64,000 bases of DNA from the NCBI RefSeq assembly GCF_000269865.1, contig NZ_AKKV01000021.1, forward strand, positions 124,001-188,000. The letters run 5' to 3'. Below are positions 24,552 to 33,445 of this stretch, piece after piece. Below the pieces are notes generated by a model. It did no database searches and had not been told where the DNA came from. It worked only from the letters and a program-made list of their open reading frames with translations. The first letter of the stretch is position 1; each line of letters starts with the position of its first letter. This DNA comes from Fictibacillus macauensis ZFHKF-1 (GTDB lineage: Bacteria; Bacillota; Bacilli; Bacillales; Fictibacillaceae). Position numbers and translations under genes: made by a program.

Positions 24552-25823
24552 CTATTTTTTTAAGTGTAGTGCTTGTTTTATAGCTTTGTGAATGTTTGTA
24601 TTTTCATACACACCTGCTAGCGCTCCGGATCCAGGTCCCATTGCCGTTAACGGTACAGGTTGTCCACCGTGGGAATTTGTTGTCCAGTCCAGAATGAATT
24701 TTTCTTTAGAATGTGCCACTGTAAATGGACCATCTTCTTTAGAAATACCATCGCCGCTTTCATCATTGTTATTGACCTCTTCGATGGTTAACCCACCACA
24801 CTCATGATCACCAACGACTAATACAAGTGTATCTTTATGTTTTTTTGCATAATCTTTCGCAATTTTAACGGATTGATCAAGCTTACTTCCAGCTTTCATC
24901 ATAAGCTTCCCGTTATTTTCATGCGCCATTTCATCAATGCCCTCTTCTTCTACCATCAAGAAGAAACCTTTTTTATTTTGAGATAAAGTATCTAGTGCTT
25001 TTTTTGTCATTGCAGGCAGAGGAACGACTGGTTTGTATTCATCACCTTGGCCTTCAGGGCGTTGTTCAAACATTTCTTCATTCGCGAACAATCCAAGAAG
25101 CTTTGAACCTTTTGCCTTTTTTAATTCTTTGTCACTCGTTACATAGTTGTAGCCCATCTTTTTTGCTTTATTAACAAGATTGCCTTCTGTTCCTTTGCTC
25201 GCTTCTTCTTGATCTTTAGCAGGATGATCTGCAAAGGCACCTTTTTTTCCTGCCGGATACCAATAGTCTTCACCGCCGCCTAGCATGACATCAACTTTGC
25301 TTTTTGTAAGAAATTGATTCGCAATTTTGCTCTGCTCTTTTCGATTCTCTACATGTGCTCCACCAAAGGCTGCTGGAGTAGCATCTGTTATTTGACTTGT
25401 TGTTACAAGACCCGTTGCCTTTCCTGCTTTTTTAGCCATTTCCAAAACCGAAGTCACAGGCTTCTTGTTCACATCAACACCAATGGCACCATTATACGTT
25501 TTTACGCCGTTAGACATAGCCGTTGCAGCTGCCGCAGAATCAGTGACTGGCGCTGTTGAATGCGTGTGTACGATACCCGCAACTGGCATTTTATTCATCT
25601 CTAAATCATCGTTCATCCCCTTATATGCTAAGCGAATGGCTTCACGATGTGACATTCCCATACCATCACCAATAAACACAATGACATTTTTTGCAACAGC
25701 TGCTGATGGTGTCGCCTTTTTATGATGTTTAGCTTCTTTAGCCTCAATGGTTTGTCCCATTGATAGTGAAGATAATAATGTAAGTGATAAGGCACCTGCA
25801 GCCCATTTTGTATATTTTTTCAT
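24552..25823 (-). CDS. phoA: Secreted alkaline phosphatase, PhoA type
   Basis: The 423-residue protein has a signal peptide (WAAGALSLTLLSSLSMGQ) and alkaline-phosphatase motifs: FIGDGMGMSHREA (metal Asp), PVTDSAAAATAMSNG (Ser nucleophile in DSA), MVEEEGIDEMAH and VVGDHECGGLT (zinc ligands). It frees phosphate from monoesters outside the membrane. Four PhoP-type hexamers lie just upstream, so it belongs to the phosphate-starvation regulon. The start is ATG 25823; an upstream ATG at 25835 overlaps the ribosome binding site. Confidence 0.92.
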   Translation of the reverse strand: MKKYTKWAAGALSLTLLSSLSMGQTIEAKEAKHHKKATPSAAVAKNVIVFIGDGMGMSHREAIRLAYKGMNDDLEMNKMPVAGIVHTHSTAPVTDSAAAATAMSNGVKTYNGAIGVDVNKKPVTSVLEMAKKAGKATGLVTTSQITDATPAAFGGAHVENRKEQSKIANQFLTKSKVDVMLGGGEDYWYPAGKKGAFADHPAKDQEEASKGTEGNLVNKAKKMGYNYVTSDKELKKAKGSKLLGLFANEEMFEQRPEGQGDEYKPVVPLPAMTKKALDTLSQNKKGFFLMVEEEGIDEMAHENNGKLMMKAGSKLDQSVKIAKDYAKKHKDTLVLVVGDHECGGLTIEEVNNNDESGDGISKEDGPFTVAHSKEKFILDWTTNSHGGQPVPLTAMGPGSGALAGVYENTNIHKAIKQALHLKK

Positions 25824-25872
25824 GTGAGTTGTCATCTCCTAATCATGTGATACGTTTATTGTAAGAAACAAC

Positions 25873-25911
25873 TATTAAGGCTCTATAAATACAATGTAAT
25901 GACTTTGTAAA
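25873..25911 (-). promoter_or_regulatory. PhoP box and -10 of phoA
   Basis: On the minus strand TTTACA, ATTACA, TTTATA and TTAATA occur exactly every 11 bp, the spacing of PhoP direct repeats (TTHACA). A -10 (TACAAT) starts 9 nt after the last hexamer. Confidence 0.8.
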
Positions 25912-26158
25912 TTTCTTTCACACACAAAGTATGCGCTATTACATAACAAAGAAATCGCCCGATCAATTAGAAGTAAACGAAATAGACCATAGATTTTTTT
26001 TACAAAAATGAATGTAAAAGGTAAAGTATCCGCTTACAAATACATTCTTTTTAGAAAATTCATGAAAATATCTCTTTCTTGCTTATTATGCATTGACATT
26101 CCTATGATAAAGCGTAAAATGGGCATTAAACTTTTTTATAAAAACCGAGGTGTCTGTT
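25912..26158. other. Intergenic region between phoA and aminotransferase
   Basis: I see no gene or RNA here. The region is AT-rich and must carry the aminotransferase promoter; TTGACATTCCTATGATAAAG at about 26093-26112 contains a TTGACA, but no clear -10 at good spacing. Confidence 0.4.
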
Positions 26159-27361
26159 TTGAATTACACATTTGCTGATCGCGTTCGCTCCTTGCAGTCT
26201 TCTGCAGTGCGAGACATTTTAAAAGTCGTTAACCAAGAAGGCGTTATTTCATTTGCTGGTGGATTACCAGATGATCAACTTTTCCCACTAGAGGGAATTG
26301 CAGATTCATTTGCGAAAGTATTTGCTTCAGGAAAACACGGCCTTCAATATACAGAAACAGAAGGTTACTTACCACTACGTGAAATTTTATTAGACCGCAT
26401 GGAGAAAAAAGGAATTAATAATTATACGACGAAAGAACTTATGTTAACAACCGGTTCACAACAAGTAATTGATTTGTTTGCGCGTGTGATGTTAAATCCT
26501 GGTGATGTCATTTTAACCGAAGATCCAACGTATTTAGCTGCTCTACAAGTGTTTCACTCCTATGAAGCAACAGTGATTGGCGTGACAACCGACGAAGATG
26601 GCATGATTATGGAAGATCTAGAAGAAAAGATTCGTGTGTACCAGCCAAAGTGTATTTATGTTGTCCCGACTTTCTCTAATCCGTCAGGAAAAGTATGGTC
26701 CTATGAGCGTCGAGAGAAACTTGTATCACTCGCTCACGAACATAACTTTATTGTTCTTGAGGATGATCCATATGGAGAATTACAATTCAATCGAGAAGAG
26801 ACGTATACACCAATTGCTGCTCTAGATAATGGAACTTCTGTCCTGTATACGAGTACTTTCTCAAAAACAGCTGTACCTGCTTTACGGACTGGTTGGGTCG
26901 TTGGTCCTTTTGAAATTATTGATATGATGTCACAGGCGAAACAAGCGAATGATCTTCATTCTAACTCGCTATCACAGCAAGCACTGTATCATTTTTGTAC
27001 AAGCTACGATTTGGATGGTCATATTGAAACGCTCATTTCTGAATACGAAAGTCGTATGAATCTCATGTATGATTTGCTAAAGAAAGCTGATTTACCTGGT
27101 TTAAAGCTAACGAAACCCAAAGGCGGTATGTTTTTCTGGCTAGAGCTTCACGAGAAATTAAATACAACGGAACTACTTCCAAAAGCCGTTGCTCGCGGTG
27201 TAGCCTACGTTCCTGGAGAGCCATTCTTTGCCTCTCAACCGAAAACAAATACACTTCGCTTAAACTTTAGTCATGCCACGACGACACAAATTGAACATGG
27301 CATCGCTATTTTAACAACCTTATTTAAAGAAGCATTAGAAGAAGCAGAAGTAACTGTATAA
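26159..27361 (+). CDS. PLP-dependent aminotransferase, 2-aminoadipate/aromatic type
   Basis: The 400-residue protein is a class I fold-type I aminotransferase. It shows the conserved VISFAGGLPDDQLFP start, TTGSQQVIDLFARV, VVPTFSNPSGKVWS, EDDPYGEL and the PLP-lysine segment STFSKTAVPALRTGW. This family includes LysN-type 2-aminoadipate and MocR-related transaminases. The TTG at 26159 follows GAGGTG at 6 nt and is preferred to the GTG at 26150, which lies inside the ribosome binding site. A terminator follows, so it is monocistronic. Confidence 0.85.
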   Translation: MNYTFADRVRSLQSSAVRDILKVVNQEGVISFAGGLPDDQLFPLEGIADSFAKVFASGKHGLQYTETEGYLPLREILLDRMEKKGINNYTTKELMLTTGSQQVIDLFARVMLNPGDVILTEDPTYLAALQVFHSYEATVIGVTTDEDGMIMEDLEEKIRVYQPKCIYVVPTFSNPSGKVWSYERREKLVSLAHEHNFIVLEDDPYGELQFNREETYTPIAALDNGTSVLYTSTFSKTAVPALRTGWVVGPFEIIDMMSQAKQANDLHSNSLSQQALYHFCTSYDLDGHIETLISEYESRMNLMYDLLKKADLPGLKLTKPKGGMFFWLELHEKLNTTELLPKAVARGVAYVPGEPFFASQPKTNTLRLNFSHATTTQIEHGIAILTTLFKEALEEAEVTV

Positions 27362-27377
27362 AGACACATAGCTAAGC

Positions 27378-27419
27378 GGCTTTAGCCCTTTTTTAAAAGG
27401 AGCTAAAGCCTCTTTTTTA
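27378..27419 (+). terminator. Terminator after aminotransferase
   Basis: GGCTTTAGC and GCTAAAGCC with an inner CCTTTT/AAAAGG pair and a U6 tail. Confidence 0.85.
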
Positions 27420-27429
27420 CTACACGACA

Positions 27430-29166
27430 TTAACGCGTGATTTCTAAATGTTTTTGTTGTTGCTTTTGGATTGCTTTTTTATGAGCAGTCAAGCGATCTT
27501 GTTCAACAAGAGAGGATTGCTTACGTCCACCGTCAATCGTCATCGAAGAGACTTTCTTTAAACCTGTTTGATCTTTTTTATAAATAAAAGAAGCACGTGT
27601 TGAGATGGCTGCACCTGGTTCCGTGACAAAAGGAAGCACGCGATAATCACTTTGCCACTGATGCTCTGTTACTTTACAACGAACATACCCCCGGTAATCA
27701 TTAAAAAATTTTATATGAGGGTTTTGTTGCAGAATAGCATCTGTATCTTTCCGTTGATCGGCACCATTCCCCCCAGATGTAATCGAAGTTCCTACAAACT
27801 CAGCCCCAAAAATCGGAGAACTAGCTTTATTAAAATCAAGCAATAAATTATTCGCCCAACTTGCGTGCACATCGCCAGACAACACAATAACATTGTTTAG
27901 TTTCTTTTTCGCTATAGTATCAATGATTCGTTGACGTTGGGCAGGATAACCGTCCCATGAATCCATGCTATAGACGGGTGCTTGGGTCGTTCCGAAATTC
28001 CATTGTGAAAAAAAGATTTGCTGTGCCATCACATTCCAATTCGCATGCGACCGTTGGAGTTCATTGAGTAGCCATTGTTCTTGTTTCTCACCAAGCAATG
28101 TTCGTTTTGGATCCATCGACTCTTGAGATGGCGGCTTATTGCCATCTCCATTCGCTTGATCGTCGCGATATTGTCTTGTGTCAAGCACGTTAAAGGCAGC
28201 TAGCGTTCCGTATTGAAAAGAACGGTATAATTGCATATCAGGACCCTGTGGCAATGTTGAAAGACGTAGTGGCATATGTTCATAATAGGCTTGGTAAGCT
28301 GCTTGCCGCCGTTCAATAAAGGCATCTACCGCCTGTCCTTTTTCAGGAATTGTATTCGCATAATTATTCTCAACCTCATGATCATCCCACGTCACGATCC
28401 AAGGAAAAGCAGCATGTGCTTCTTTCAAATGGGCATCACTACGATATTGCGCATAGCGATTACGATAATCTGTTAACGTCATGACTTCCTCAGAATGATG
28501 CGTGCGAATATTTCCGGTTGGAGAAATATATTCATTAGGGCCGTATTCATAAATATAGTCCCCAAGGTGCAACACAAAATCAAGCTTTTCTTTTGCCATA
28601 TGGTGATACGCCGTGTAATAACCATGTTCATATTGTTGACAGGAGGCAAAGGCAAACGTAAGAGAGGACACACGGGCATCTTCTTTAGGTAGTGTCTTCG
28701 TTCTCCCTATCGGACTTAACTCATGTCCTGCTTGAAAACGATAATAATACGTTTTATGCGCCTCTAACCCGCTTACCTCGACATGAACAGAATGTCCTAG
28801 ATGTGGCGTCGCGAGCGCGGTTCCTTTTTGAACAACATGGCGAAATGCTTCGTCTTTTGCCACTTCCCAGGTGACGGGTACCGATGCTTTACCCATTCCC
28901 CCTCCATTTAATGGATCGGGTGCTAATCGTGTCCATAGAACAACGCTATCTGACAAAGGGTCGCCTGATGCAACGCCTAATGTGAAAGGGTAGCTTCGGA
29001 ATTTTATAGCAGCATTTACTTTTAATGAAGGAATTGATTGCGCTAGTAATAAAGCCAACGATAAACCAGCTACTTTCCCCGATCCTTTTAAAAACGCCCG
29101 CCGATCAAAAGGAATCCCATTTTCACTTTTTTCTTTCAACGATTTCATCCAATCTTCCATAGGCAT
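27430..29166 (-). CDS. phoD: Tat-exported alkaline phosphatase/phosphodiesterase PhoD
   Basis: The 578-residue protein begins with a twin-arginine signal (DRRAFLKGSGKVAGLSLALL, cleavage near VNA). A PhoD N-domain and metallophosphatase core follow: FAFASCQQYEHGYY, LHLGDYIYEYGP, WDDHEVENNYA, LSGDVHASWA. PhoD is the Fe/Ca-dependent Tat substrate of B. subtilis. ATG 29166 has AAGGAG 10 nt upstream; the ATG at 29175 is too close to it. It lies 18 nt downstream of tatC in a unit tatA-tatC-phoD headed by a PhoP box, so substrate and translocase are made together. Confidence 0.93.
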   Translation of the reverse strand: MPMEDWMKSLKEKSENGIPFDRRAFLKGSGKVAGLSLALLLAQSIPSLKVNAAIKFRSYPFTLGVASGDPLSDSVVLWTRLAPDPLNGGGMGKASVPVTWEVAKDEAFRHVVQKGTALATPHLGHSVHVEVSGLEAHKTYYYRFQAGHELSPIGRTKTLPKEDARVSSLTFAFASCQQYEHGYYTAYHHMAKEKLDFVLHLGDYIYEYGPNEYISPTGNIRTHHSEEVMTLTDYRNRYAQYRSDAHLKEAHAAFPWIVTWDDHEVENNYANTIPEKGQAVDAFIERRQAAYQAYYEHMPLRLSTLPQGPDMQLYRSFQYGTLAAFNVLDTRQYRDDQANGDGNKPPSQESMDPKRTLLGEKQEQWLLNELQRSHANWNVMAQQIFFSQWNFGTTQAPVYSMDSWDGYPAQRQRIIDTIAKKKLNNVIVLSGDVHASWANNLLLDFNKASSPIFGAEFVGTSITSGGNGADQRKDTDAILQQNPHIKFFNDYRGYVRCKVTEHQWQSDYRVLPFVTEPGAAISTRASFIYKKDQTGLKKVSSMTIDGGRKQSSLVEQDRLTAHKKAIQKQQQKHLEITR

Positions 29167-29184
29167 CGTAGACATTCTCCTTTA

Positions 29185-29964
29185 TTAAGATGTTTTTTGC
29201 CAATTTCTACGTGCAGTCTCTTCTGATCGTTGCTTTTTTTTATGTACGAGTTGGGATAAGATAATGCTTACTTCATATAGAAATAAAAGTGGAATCGTTA
29301 CGATGAAATCGGACACAAAATCTGGTGGTGTAATAAGGACAGCTGTAGCAATTAATAAGAAATAGGCAATCTTGCGAAACTTTCGAAGCAGCTGCGGTTG
29401 AATAATACGAAGAGACGTTAGAAACATAGTGATGAGTGGAATCTCAAATAAGAAAGCAAAAGGCAACGTTATATTCAACATAAATTGAAAATAATAAGAT
29501 GCTGTAAAAAGCATTTCAAATCTACCCTTTGTTATGGAAAGAAGAAATTGTAAAATCATTGGATATACAACAAAATACCCAAAGGCAAGACCACCGATAA
29601 AAAGTAAAAACAAAGCCGGAATATAGCGAAGAGCGGTTCGAGCTTCGTGTTTAGAAAGAGCTGGAGAAATAAAAAGCCAAAGCTGAAAAGCAGCAACAGG
29701 AATCGTACAAGCAACCGCTACAATACATGCAAGCAGCATATACAGCCAAATAACGTCAGTCGGACTCAAGAGGGCTAGTTTATGGTGGAGATCGCGAACA
29801 AGAAAATCATAGATATCTTGTACGTACAGAAACGAGCCTACAAGAAAAAGAAAAAAACATAAACACGTGATCAACAATCGTTTTCGTAATTCTGTGATAT
29901 GACCAATGAGCACCATTTCTTTCTTTACGCCTCGCGCCTGTGTGTAACGTTTTAAAAAGGTCAT
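29185..29964 (-). CDS. tatC: Twin-arginine translocase subunit TatC
   Basis: The 259-residue protein has six predicted membrane helices and the TatC signature at the first cytosolic segment (GHITELRKRLLITCL), plus FGYFVVYPMILQFLL. It recognises twin-arginine signals at the membrane. The ribosome binding site GAGGG precedes ATG 29964. The C-terminus is basic. Its only Tat partner genes in the window are tatA and phoD, so this is the dedicated, phosphate-regulated TatAd/Cd-type system. Confidence 0.95.
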   Translation of the reverse strand: MTFLKRYTQARGVKKEMVLIGHITELRKRLLITCLCFFLFLVGSFLYVQDIYDFLVRDLHHKLALLSPTDVIWLYMLLACIVAVACTIPVAAFQLWLFISPALSKHEARTALRYIPALFLLFIGGLAFGYFVVYPMILQFLLSITKGRFEMLFTASYYFQFMLNITLPFAFLFEIPLITMFLTSLRIIQPQLLRKFRKIAYFLLIATAVLITPPDFVSDFIVTIPLLFLYEVSIILSQLVHKKKQRSEETARRNWQKTS

Positions 29965-29981
29965 GTACTACCCTCACTTTT

Positions 29982-30155
29982 TTATTTGTCCTCTTTCTTT
30001 CCTTCCGTTGACATCAGTTCGGATGCAGACTGTTTAAATTCTCGTAACGTATTACCAATTGCTCGTCCTAACTCCGGTAATTTTGATGGCCCAAATATAA
30101 TTAACGCAAGTACAACAAGCAGTACTAATCCTGGAATGCCGATGTTTTGAAACAT
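29982..30155 (-). CDS. tatA: Twin-arginine translocase subunit TatA
   Basis: The 57-residue protein has one N-terminal membrane helix ([13 protein letters not shown]), the [14 protein letters not shown] hinge typical of TatA, an amphipathic helix and a charged tail. ATG 30155 follows GGGGGAGG. It is the pore-forming partner of TatC, and the first gene after the PhoP box. Confidence 0.95.
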   Translation of the reverse strand: MFQNIGIPGLVLLVVLALIIFGPSKLPELGRAIGNTLREFKQSASELMSTEGKKEDK

Positions 30156-30211
30156 CTTTCCTCCCCCTTTCTTGCACAAAAGTAAGAGCTATCTCTACGA
30201 TACCCCTACTC

Positions 30212-30250
30212 TATTAAGCACATATAAACAAAAGGTGAATAATTTGTAAA
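30212..30250 (-). promoter_or_regulatory. PhoP box and -10 of tatA-tatC-phoD
   Basis: Minus-strand hexamers TTTACA, TTCACC, TTTATA and TTAATA are spaced exactly 11 bp apart. The probable -10 (TATCGT) begins 9 nt after the last, the same arrangement as at phoA. Confidence 0.78.
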
Positions 30251-30318
30251 ATAATTCCTTGGGGCTTATTTTTTTATGGTAAACTTTTTCTATAAAAATC
30301 ATTAAGAAAAGTAGGTGC

Positions 30319-31038
30319 ATGATGACTGTCCACTCAAAAGAAAGTACAAGTGTCGGATACACTCCAAAAGAGCGGCGTTTTTTGTATGGATTATTAAGCT
30401 TAACTGGCCTTATTCTCGGTTATTTTCTACCTAAACTAGCCGCATGGGCTCTTACGCTTCCTTGGATTCCATTTTCAGGTCCTCTTAGACTCATTACTTC
30501 TTTCAATCACTTTTGGCCTAATCTAGCGATTGCTGGTGGGGGCCTTATAGCCGGTATCCTACTCGCCTTTTATCTTATAAAAGAAGCGGGTCACCTTGAA
30601 GTAACGGATGATCATGTGTCTGTTACGATTGATGAGCGCAGCTATGCTTTTCCCCGCGAAGACATAGGGGCGGTTTACTTTGATCAAAAAAAACTTGTGT
30701 TGTTAACGATTACTGATGTCGAAGTAATGAAAGAGCATCTCGATTTTTCTTCTAAAAAAATAAGAGATGCTTTTACCACTCATTCTTATCCTTGGTATGA
30801 TCGTGATCCATACTTTAATGAATACAAGCGCTGGATCCCTGATAGCAACGACTTACCATCAAGTGTAAATGCCATCTTCAAAGCACGTGAAAAAGCGTTA
30901 AAAAATGAAGATGTTACTGATAGCATTGAACTGCGTGAAGAGCTACAAAAACTCGGCTTTAATGTTCGTGAAGAAAAGCTTCGTCAATATTGGCGAACCA
31001 TCACTGCGCTTGAGCAACGTTCTCATCATAAATTGTGA
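30319..31038 (+). CDS. YqeB-like membrane protein (239 aa)
   Basis: Two membrane helices (about 25-45 and 70-92) are followed by a soluble domain of about 150 residues with HVSVTIDERSYAFPREDI and PWYDRDPYFNEYKRWIP. It resembles the uncharacterised B. subtilis YqeB from memory; the biochemical role is unknown. A shorter paralogue lies at 31788-32300 and shares the two helices, the IDERSYAFP/IGKRYYEYP segment and the HxYPW motif. GTAGGTG precedes the double ATG. Confidence 0.7.
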   Translation: MMTVHSKESTSVGYTPKERRFLYGLLSLTGLILGYFLPKLAAWALTLPWIPFSGPLRLITSFNHFWPNLAIAGGGLIAGILLAFYLIKEAGHLEVTDDHVSVTIDERSYAFPREDIGAVYFDQKKLVLLTITDVEVMKEHLDFSSKKIRDAFTTHSYPWYDRDPYFNEYKRWIPDSNDLPSSVNAIFKAREKALKNEDVTDSIELREELQKLGFNVREEKLRQYWRTITALEQRSHHKL

Positions 31039-31111
31039 GTAATGAACGTTTGAGTTATAACGTCATTCACCGTATACTGTAAGAACAATGTGAAGAAGAG
31101 GAGCGCTTGAA

Positions 31112-31435
31112 ATGGAACAAGAAGAACAAGTAACGAACGTACTACATGAGCTAGATAGCGAAACACTTTTTATCGTGTCCCAAACATTTAAAGCACTCTC
31201 AGATCCGACACGCATTCGAATTTTAACACTGCTGTTCGATGGTGAACACTCTGTAAATGATATTGCAGAACGACTTTCTTTGCTTCAAAGTACTGTCTCC
31301 CATCAACTACGCTTCTTAAAAAACCTACGGCTCGTCAAGTATCGTCGTGAAGGAACGTCTATGTACTATTCACATGATGATGAACATGTGATTGACTTAT
31401 TAAAACAAACGATTGAGCATGCTCAACATACGTAA
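31112..31435 (+). CDS. czrA: ArsR/SmtB-family metal-sensing repressor CzrA
   Basis: The 107-residue winged-helix repressor has [15 protein letters not shown] and [18 protein letters not shown] (recognition helix). The last helix carries Asp90-x-His92-x10-His103-x2-His106, the exact alpha-5 Zn/Co site of CzrA and SmtB. It should release DNA when Zn2+ or Co2+ binds. czcD and cadA nearby are the natural targets, and an ATATGA-N8-TCATAT site lies before cadA. Confidence 0.92.
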   Translation: MEQEEQVTNVLHELDSETLFIVSQTFKALSDPTRIRILTLLFDGEHSVNDIAERLSLLQSTVSHQLRFLKNLRLVKYRREGTSMYYSHDDEHVIDLLKQTIEHAQHT

Positions 31436-31446
31436 ATAATAGTACG

Positions 31447-31489
31447 AAAAAAAGGCATGCTGTCATGTAAAATAACAGCATGCCTTTTT
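31447..31489 (+). terminator. Terminator after czrA
   Basis: AAAGGCATGCTGT and ACAGCATGCCTTTTT form a strong stem. Confidence 0.85.
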
Positions 31490-31787
31490 ATGTGTAGCAC
31501 TATCCTTACAGGCTCGTATTCAAGCTGTTCATCACTAACGGCTTCGTAACTTACCTTCTGAATTTCCTCATGATAGATTTTATGTCTTCCCCTTATCCTT
31601 CTTACTTAACATGAAACCTCAGCTATCATAGTAATAGCTATAAATACAGTGTAAACGCCATAGACAATCTAACACTTATATGGTACGATTTTACTGTTTC
31701 GCAGTCTAACAATGTGTAAGCTATGTAGCGTATTTCTTTTGAAATTAAGTTGTTTTACACTAAACACATGAAGGGTAGATTCGCATA
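31490..31787. other. Intergenic region, possible frameshifted small ORF on minus strand
   Basis: On the minus strand ATG 31612 (GAGG upstream) encodes MLSKKDKGK then a stop, but after a one-base shift at a GGGG run the frame reads HKIYHEEIQKVSYEAVSDEQ and onward to 31423 beneath the czrA terminator. The rest of the region has no feature I can support; it must contain the promoter of the next gene. Confidence 0.25.
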
Positions 31788-32300
31788 ATGGATAAGCGTT
31801 ATTATACAACGATTGAAGCATCTTCATTTGATAAAGGGCTTCTTTATGTTGTTTTCAGTGTACTCGGACTTTCCTTTGGTTTCTTTTTATTGAAAGCTAC
31901 TCTTTGGATTCTCTCTTTTCCTATGATTCCTAAAAAAGGACCCTTTCTTTTAATTAATTCATTGAATAATTATTGGACAATTCTTACCGTAGGGATTCTT
32001 GGATTGATTTTAGGGGTTATATTTAGTCATCAGCTTTTTCAAAATATGATGACGTTAAATATTAATCATGAAGAAGTACAAATTACAATTGGCAAACGCT
32101 ATTATGAATATCCAAAAAACACGATTTCTTCACTATATGTAAGTAACTCGAAGCTCATTATTATTAACGAAACCGGTGAGGTAGTCTTACAAGAAACGAT
32201 CGCATACTCACCACATAAAGTCGCTCAAGCTTTCCAGAATCATCATTATCCATGGCGCGACTCTGCACAACCTAGTTCCCCTCATACGATGAATACGTAA
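31788..32300 (+). CDS. Short paralogue of the YqeB-like membrane protein (170 aa)
   Basis: Two membrane helices (about 18-42 and 62-85) and a compact cytosolic domain with INHEEVQITIGKRYYEYP and NHHYPWRD match the first two thirds of the 30319 protein. The C-terminal helical part of that protein is absent. The ribosome binding site is AAGGG. The family is uncharacterised. Its position between czrA and czcD is likely coincidental, since both neighbours have their own terminators. Confidence 0.65.
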   Translation: MDKRYYTTIEASSFDKGLLYVVFSVLGLSFGFFLLKATLWILSFPMIPKKGPFLLINSLNNYWTILTVGILGLILGVIFSHQLFQNMMTLNINHEEVQITIGKRYYEYPKNTISSLYVSNSKLIIINETGEVVLQETIAYSPHKVAQAFQNHHYPWRDSAQPSSPHTMNT

Positions 32301-32301
32301 T

Positions 32302-32342
32302 AAAAAAGCGAAGGATCCTTTTTAGGGATGCTTCGCTTTTTA
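32302..32342 (+). terminator. Bidirectional terminator between YqeB-like paralogue and czcD
   Basis: AAAAAAGCGAAG and CTTCGCTTTTT with an inner GATCC/GGGAT pair. Confidence 0.8.
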
Positions 32343-32346
32343 CCGT

Positions 32347-33249
32347 TTACACTTTGTGATCATCTTCTAATGAACACGAATATGAATTCGTTTCTAGTTG
32401 AATCGTTGCATGCTCTATATTAAACCGATCATGAAGATCAGCCGTCACTTTCTTTAAAAACATATCACTATGTGTTAATGAATGTAATACAATATGAACA
32501 CTTAATGCCGTTTCCGTCGTACTCATTCCCCATATATGCAAATCATGTACAGACAGAACACCTTCTTGCTTTCTTAAGTAAGCTAGTACGTCATCTGTTT
32601 GGATGCCTTCTGGTACAGCATCTAAAGAAAAATGAATTGATTCTTTTAATAAACTCCACGTACTTGTAAATATAACAATGGCAATAAGTAAACTCACAAT
32701 TGGATCAAGCCATGTTAGTCCTGTCCCATAAATAATGGCCCCGGCGACAACTACACCAGCGGATACAATAGCATCAGCTGCCATATGTAAGTAGGCCCCT
32801 TTTATGTTTAGATCCTTTTTTGATCCAGACATGAACAATACCGCTGTAAAGCCATTAATAAGTATACCGATGCCAGCAACGATCATAACACTCACCCCGG
32901 CAACAGGCGCGGGTTGCCAGAAGCGTTGGATTGCTTCCCAAGCAATGGCGCCAATTGCTACGAGCAATAAAAGAGCATTTAACAACGCTGCCATAACCGA
33001 TGATTTTTTTAATCCCCACGTATGTTTTTTAGTTGGCAGTGCATTGCCCAGCCGAACTGCAATCCAGGCAATGGCAAGCCCTAATACGTCACTTAAATTA
33101 TGTCCAGCATCTGCTAGTAACGCTAACGAATCAGCAGTAATGCCATAAATAACTTCAATGATAATAAAAAGAGTATTTAATACGATGCCAACTGCAAATG
33201 CTTTTCCATAATGGGTTGGATGATGATGATGATCATGATGATGTGCCAA
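32347..33249 (-). CDS. czcD: Cation diffusion facilitator (CzcD family zinc/cobalt/cadmium exporter)
   Basis: The 300-residue protein begins with a His-rich stretch (AHHHDHHHHPTHYG), then six membrane helices. The metal-site motif is in helix 2 (LALLADAGHNLSDVLGL) and helix 5 (HMAADAIVSAGVVVAG), with a C-terminal dimer domain (VHDLHIWGMSTTETALSVHI). It exports Zn2+ and related ions against H+ or K+. The TTG start at 33249 has GGAGGAA 8 nt upstream. CzrA and CadA lie on either side. Confidence 0.92.
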   Translation of the reverse strand: MAHHHDHHHHPTHYGKAFAVGIVLNTLFIIIEVIYGITADSLALLADAGHNLSDVLGLAIAWIAVRLGNALPTKKHTWGLKKSSVMAALLNALLLLVAIGAIAWEAIQRFWQPAPVAGVSVMIVAGIGILINGFTAVLFMSGSKKDLNIKGAYLHMAADAIVSAGVVVAGAIIYGTGLTWLDPIVSLLIAIVIFTSTWSLLKESIHFSLDAVPEGIQTDDVLAYLRKQEGVLSVHDLHIWGMSTTETALSVHIVLHSLTHSDMFLKKVTADLHDRFNIEHATIQLETNSYSCSLEDDHKV

Positions 33250-33363
33250 CCTTGTTCCTCCTCACTGCTTACCTTCTACCCTACCTATTTCCCGTTTTCA
33301 AAAAATTTATACACAAATGATTGACCAGTGGCAAAATGGAACATATAATAAATTTAAGTCAAT

Positions 33364-33383
33364 ATATGAGCATCTAATCATAT
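33364..33383. promoter_or_regulatory. CzrA/CadC-type operator before cadA
   Basis: ATATGA-N8-TCATAT is a perfect inverted repeat with the spacing of ArsR/SmtB-family operators. It overlaps a TATAAT -10 (33381-33386) of cadA, so binding would repress. Confidence 0.7.
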
Positions 33384-33445
33384 AATGAATTTTAACATAC
33401 AATCACTTAATCCATACTACTAGGGCGAGTGGAGTTGAAGAATCA

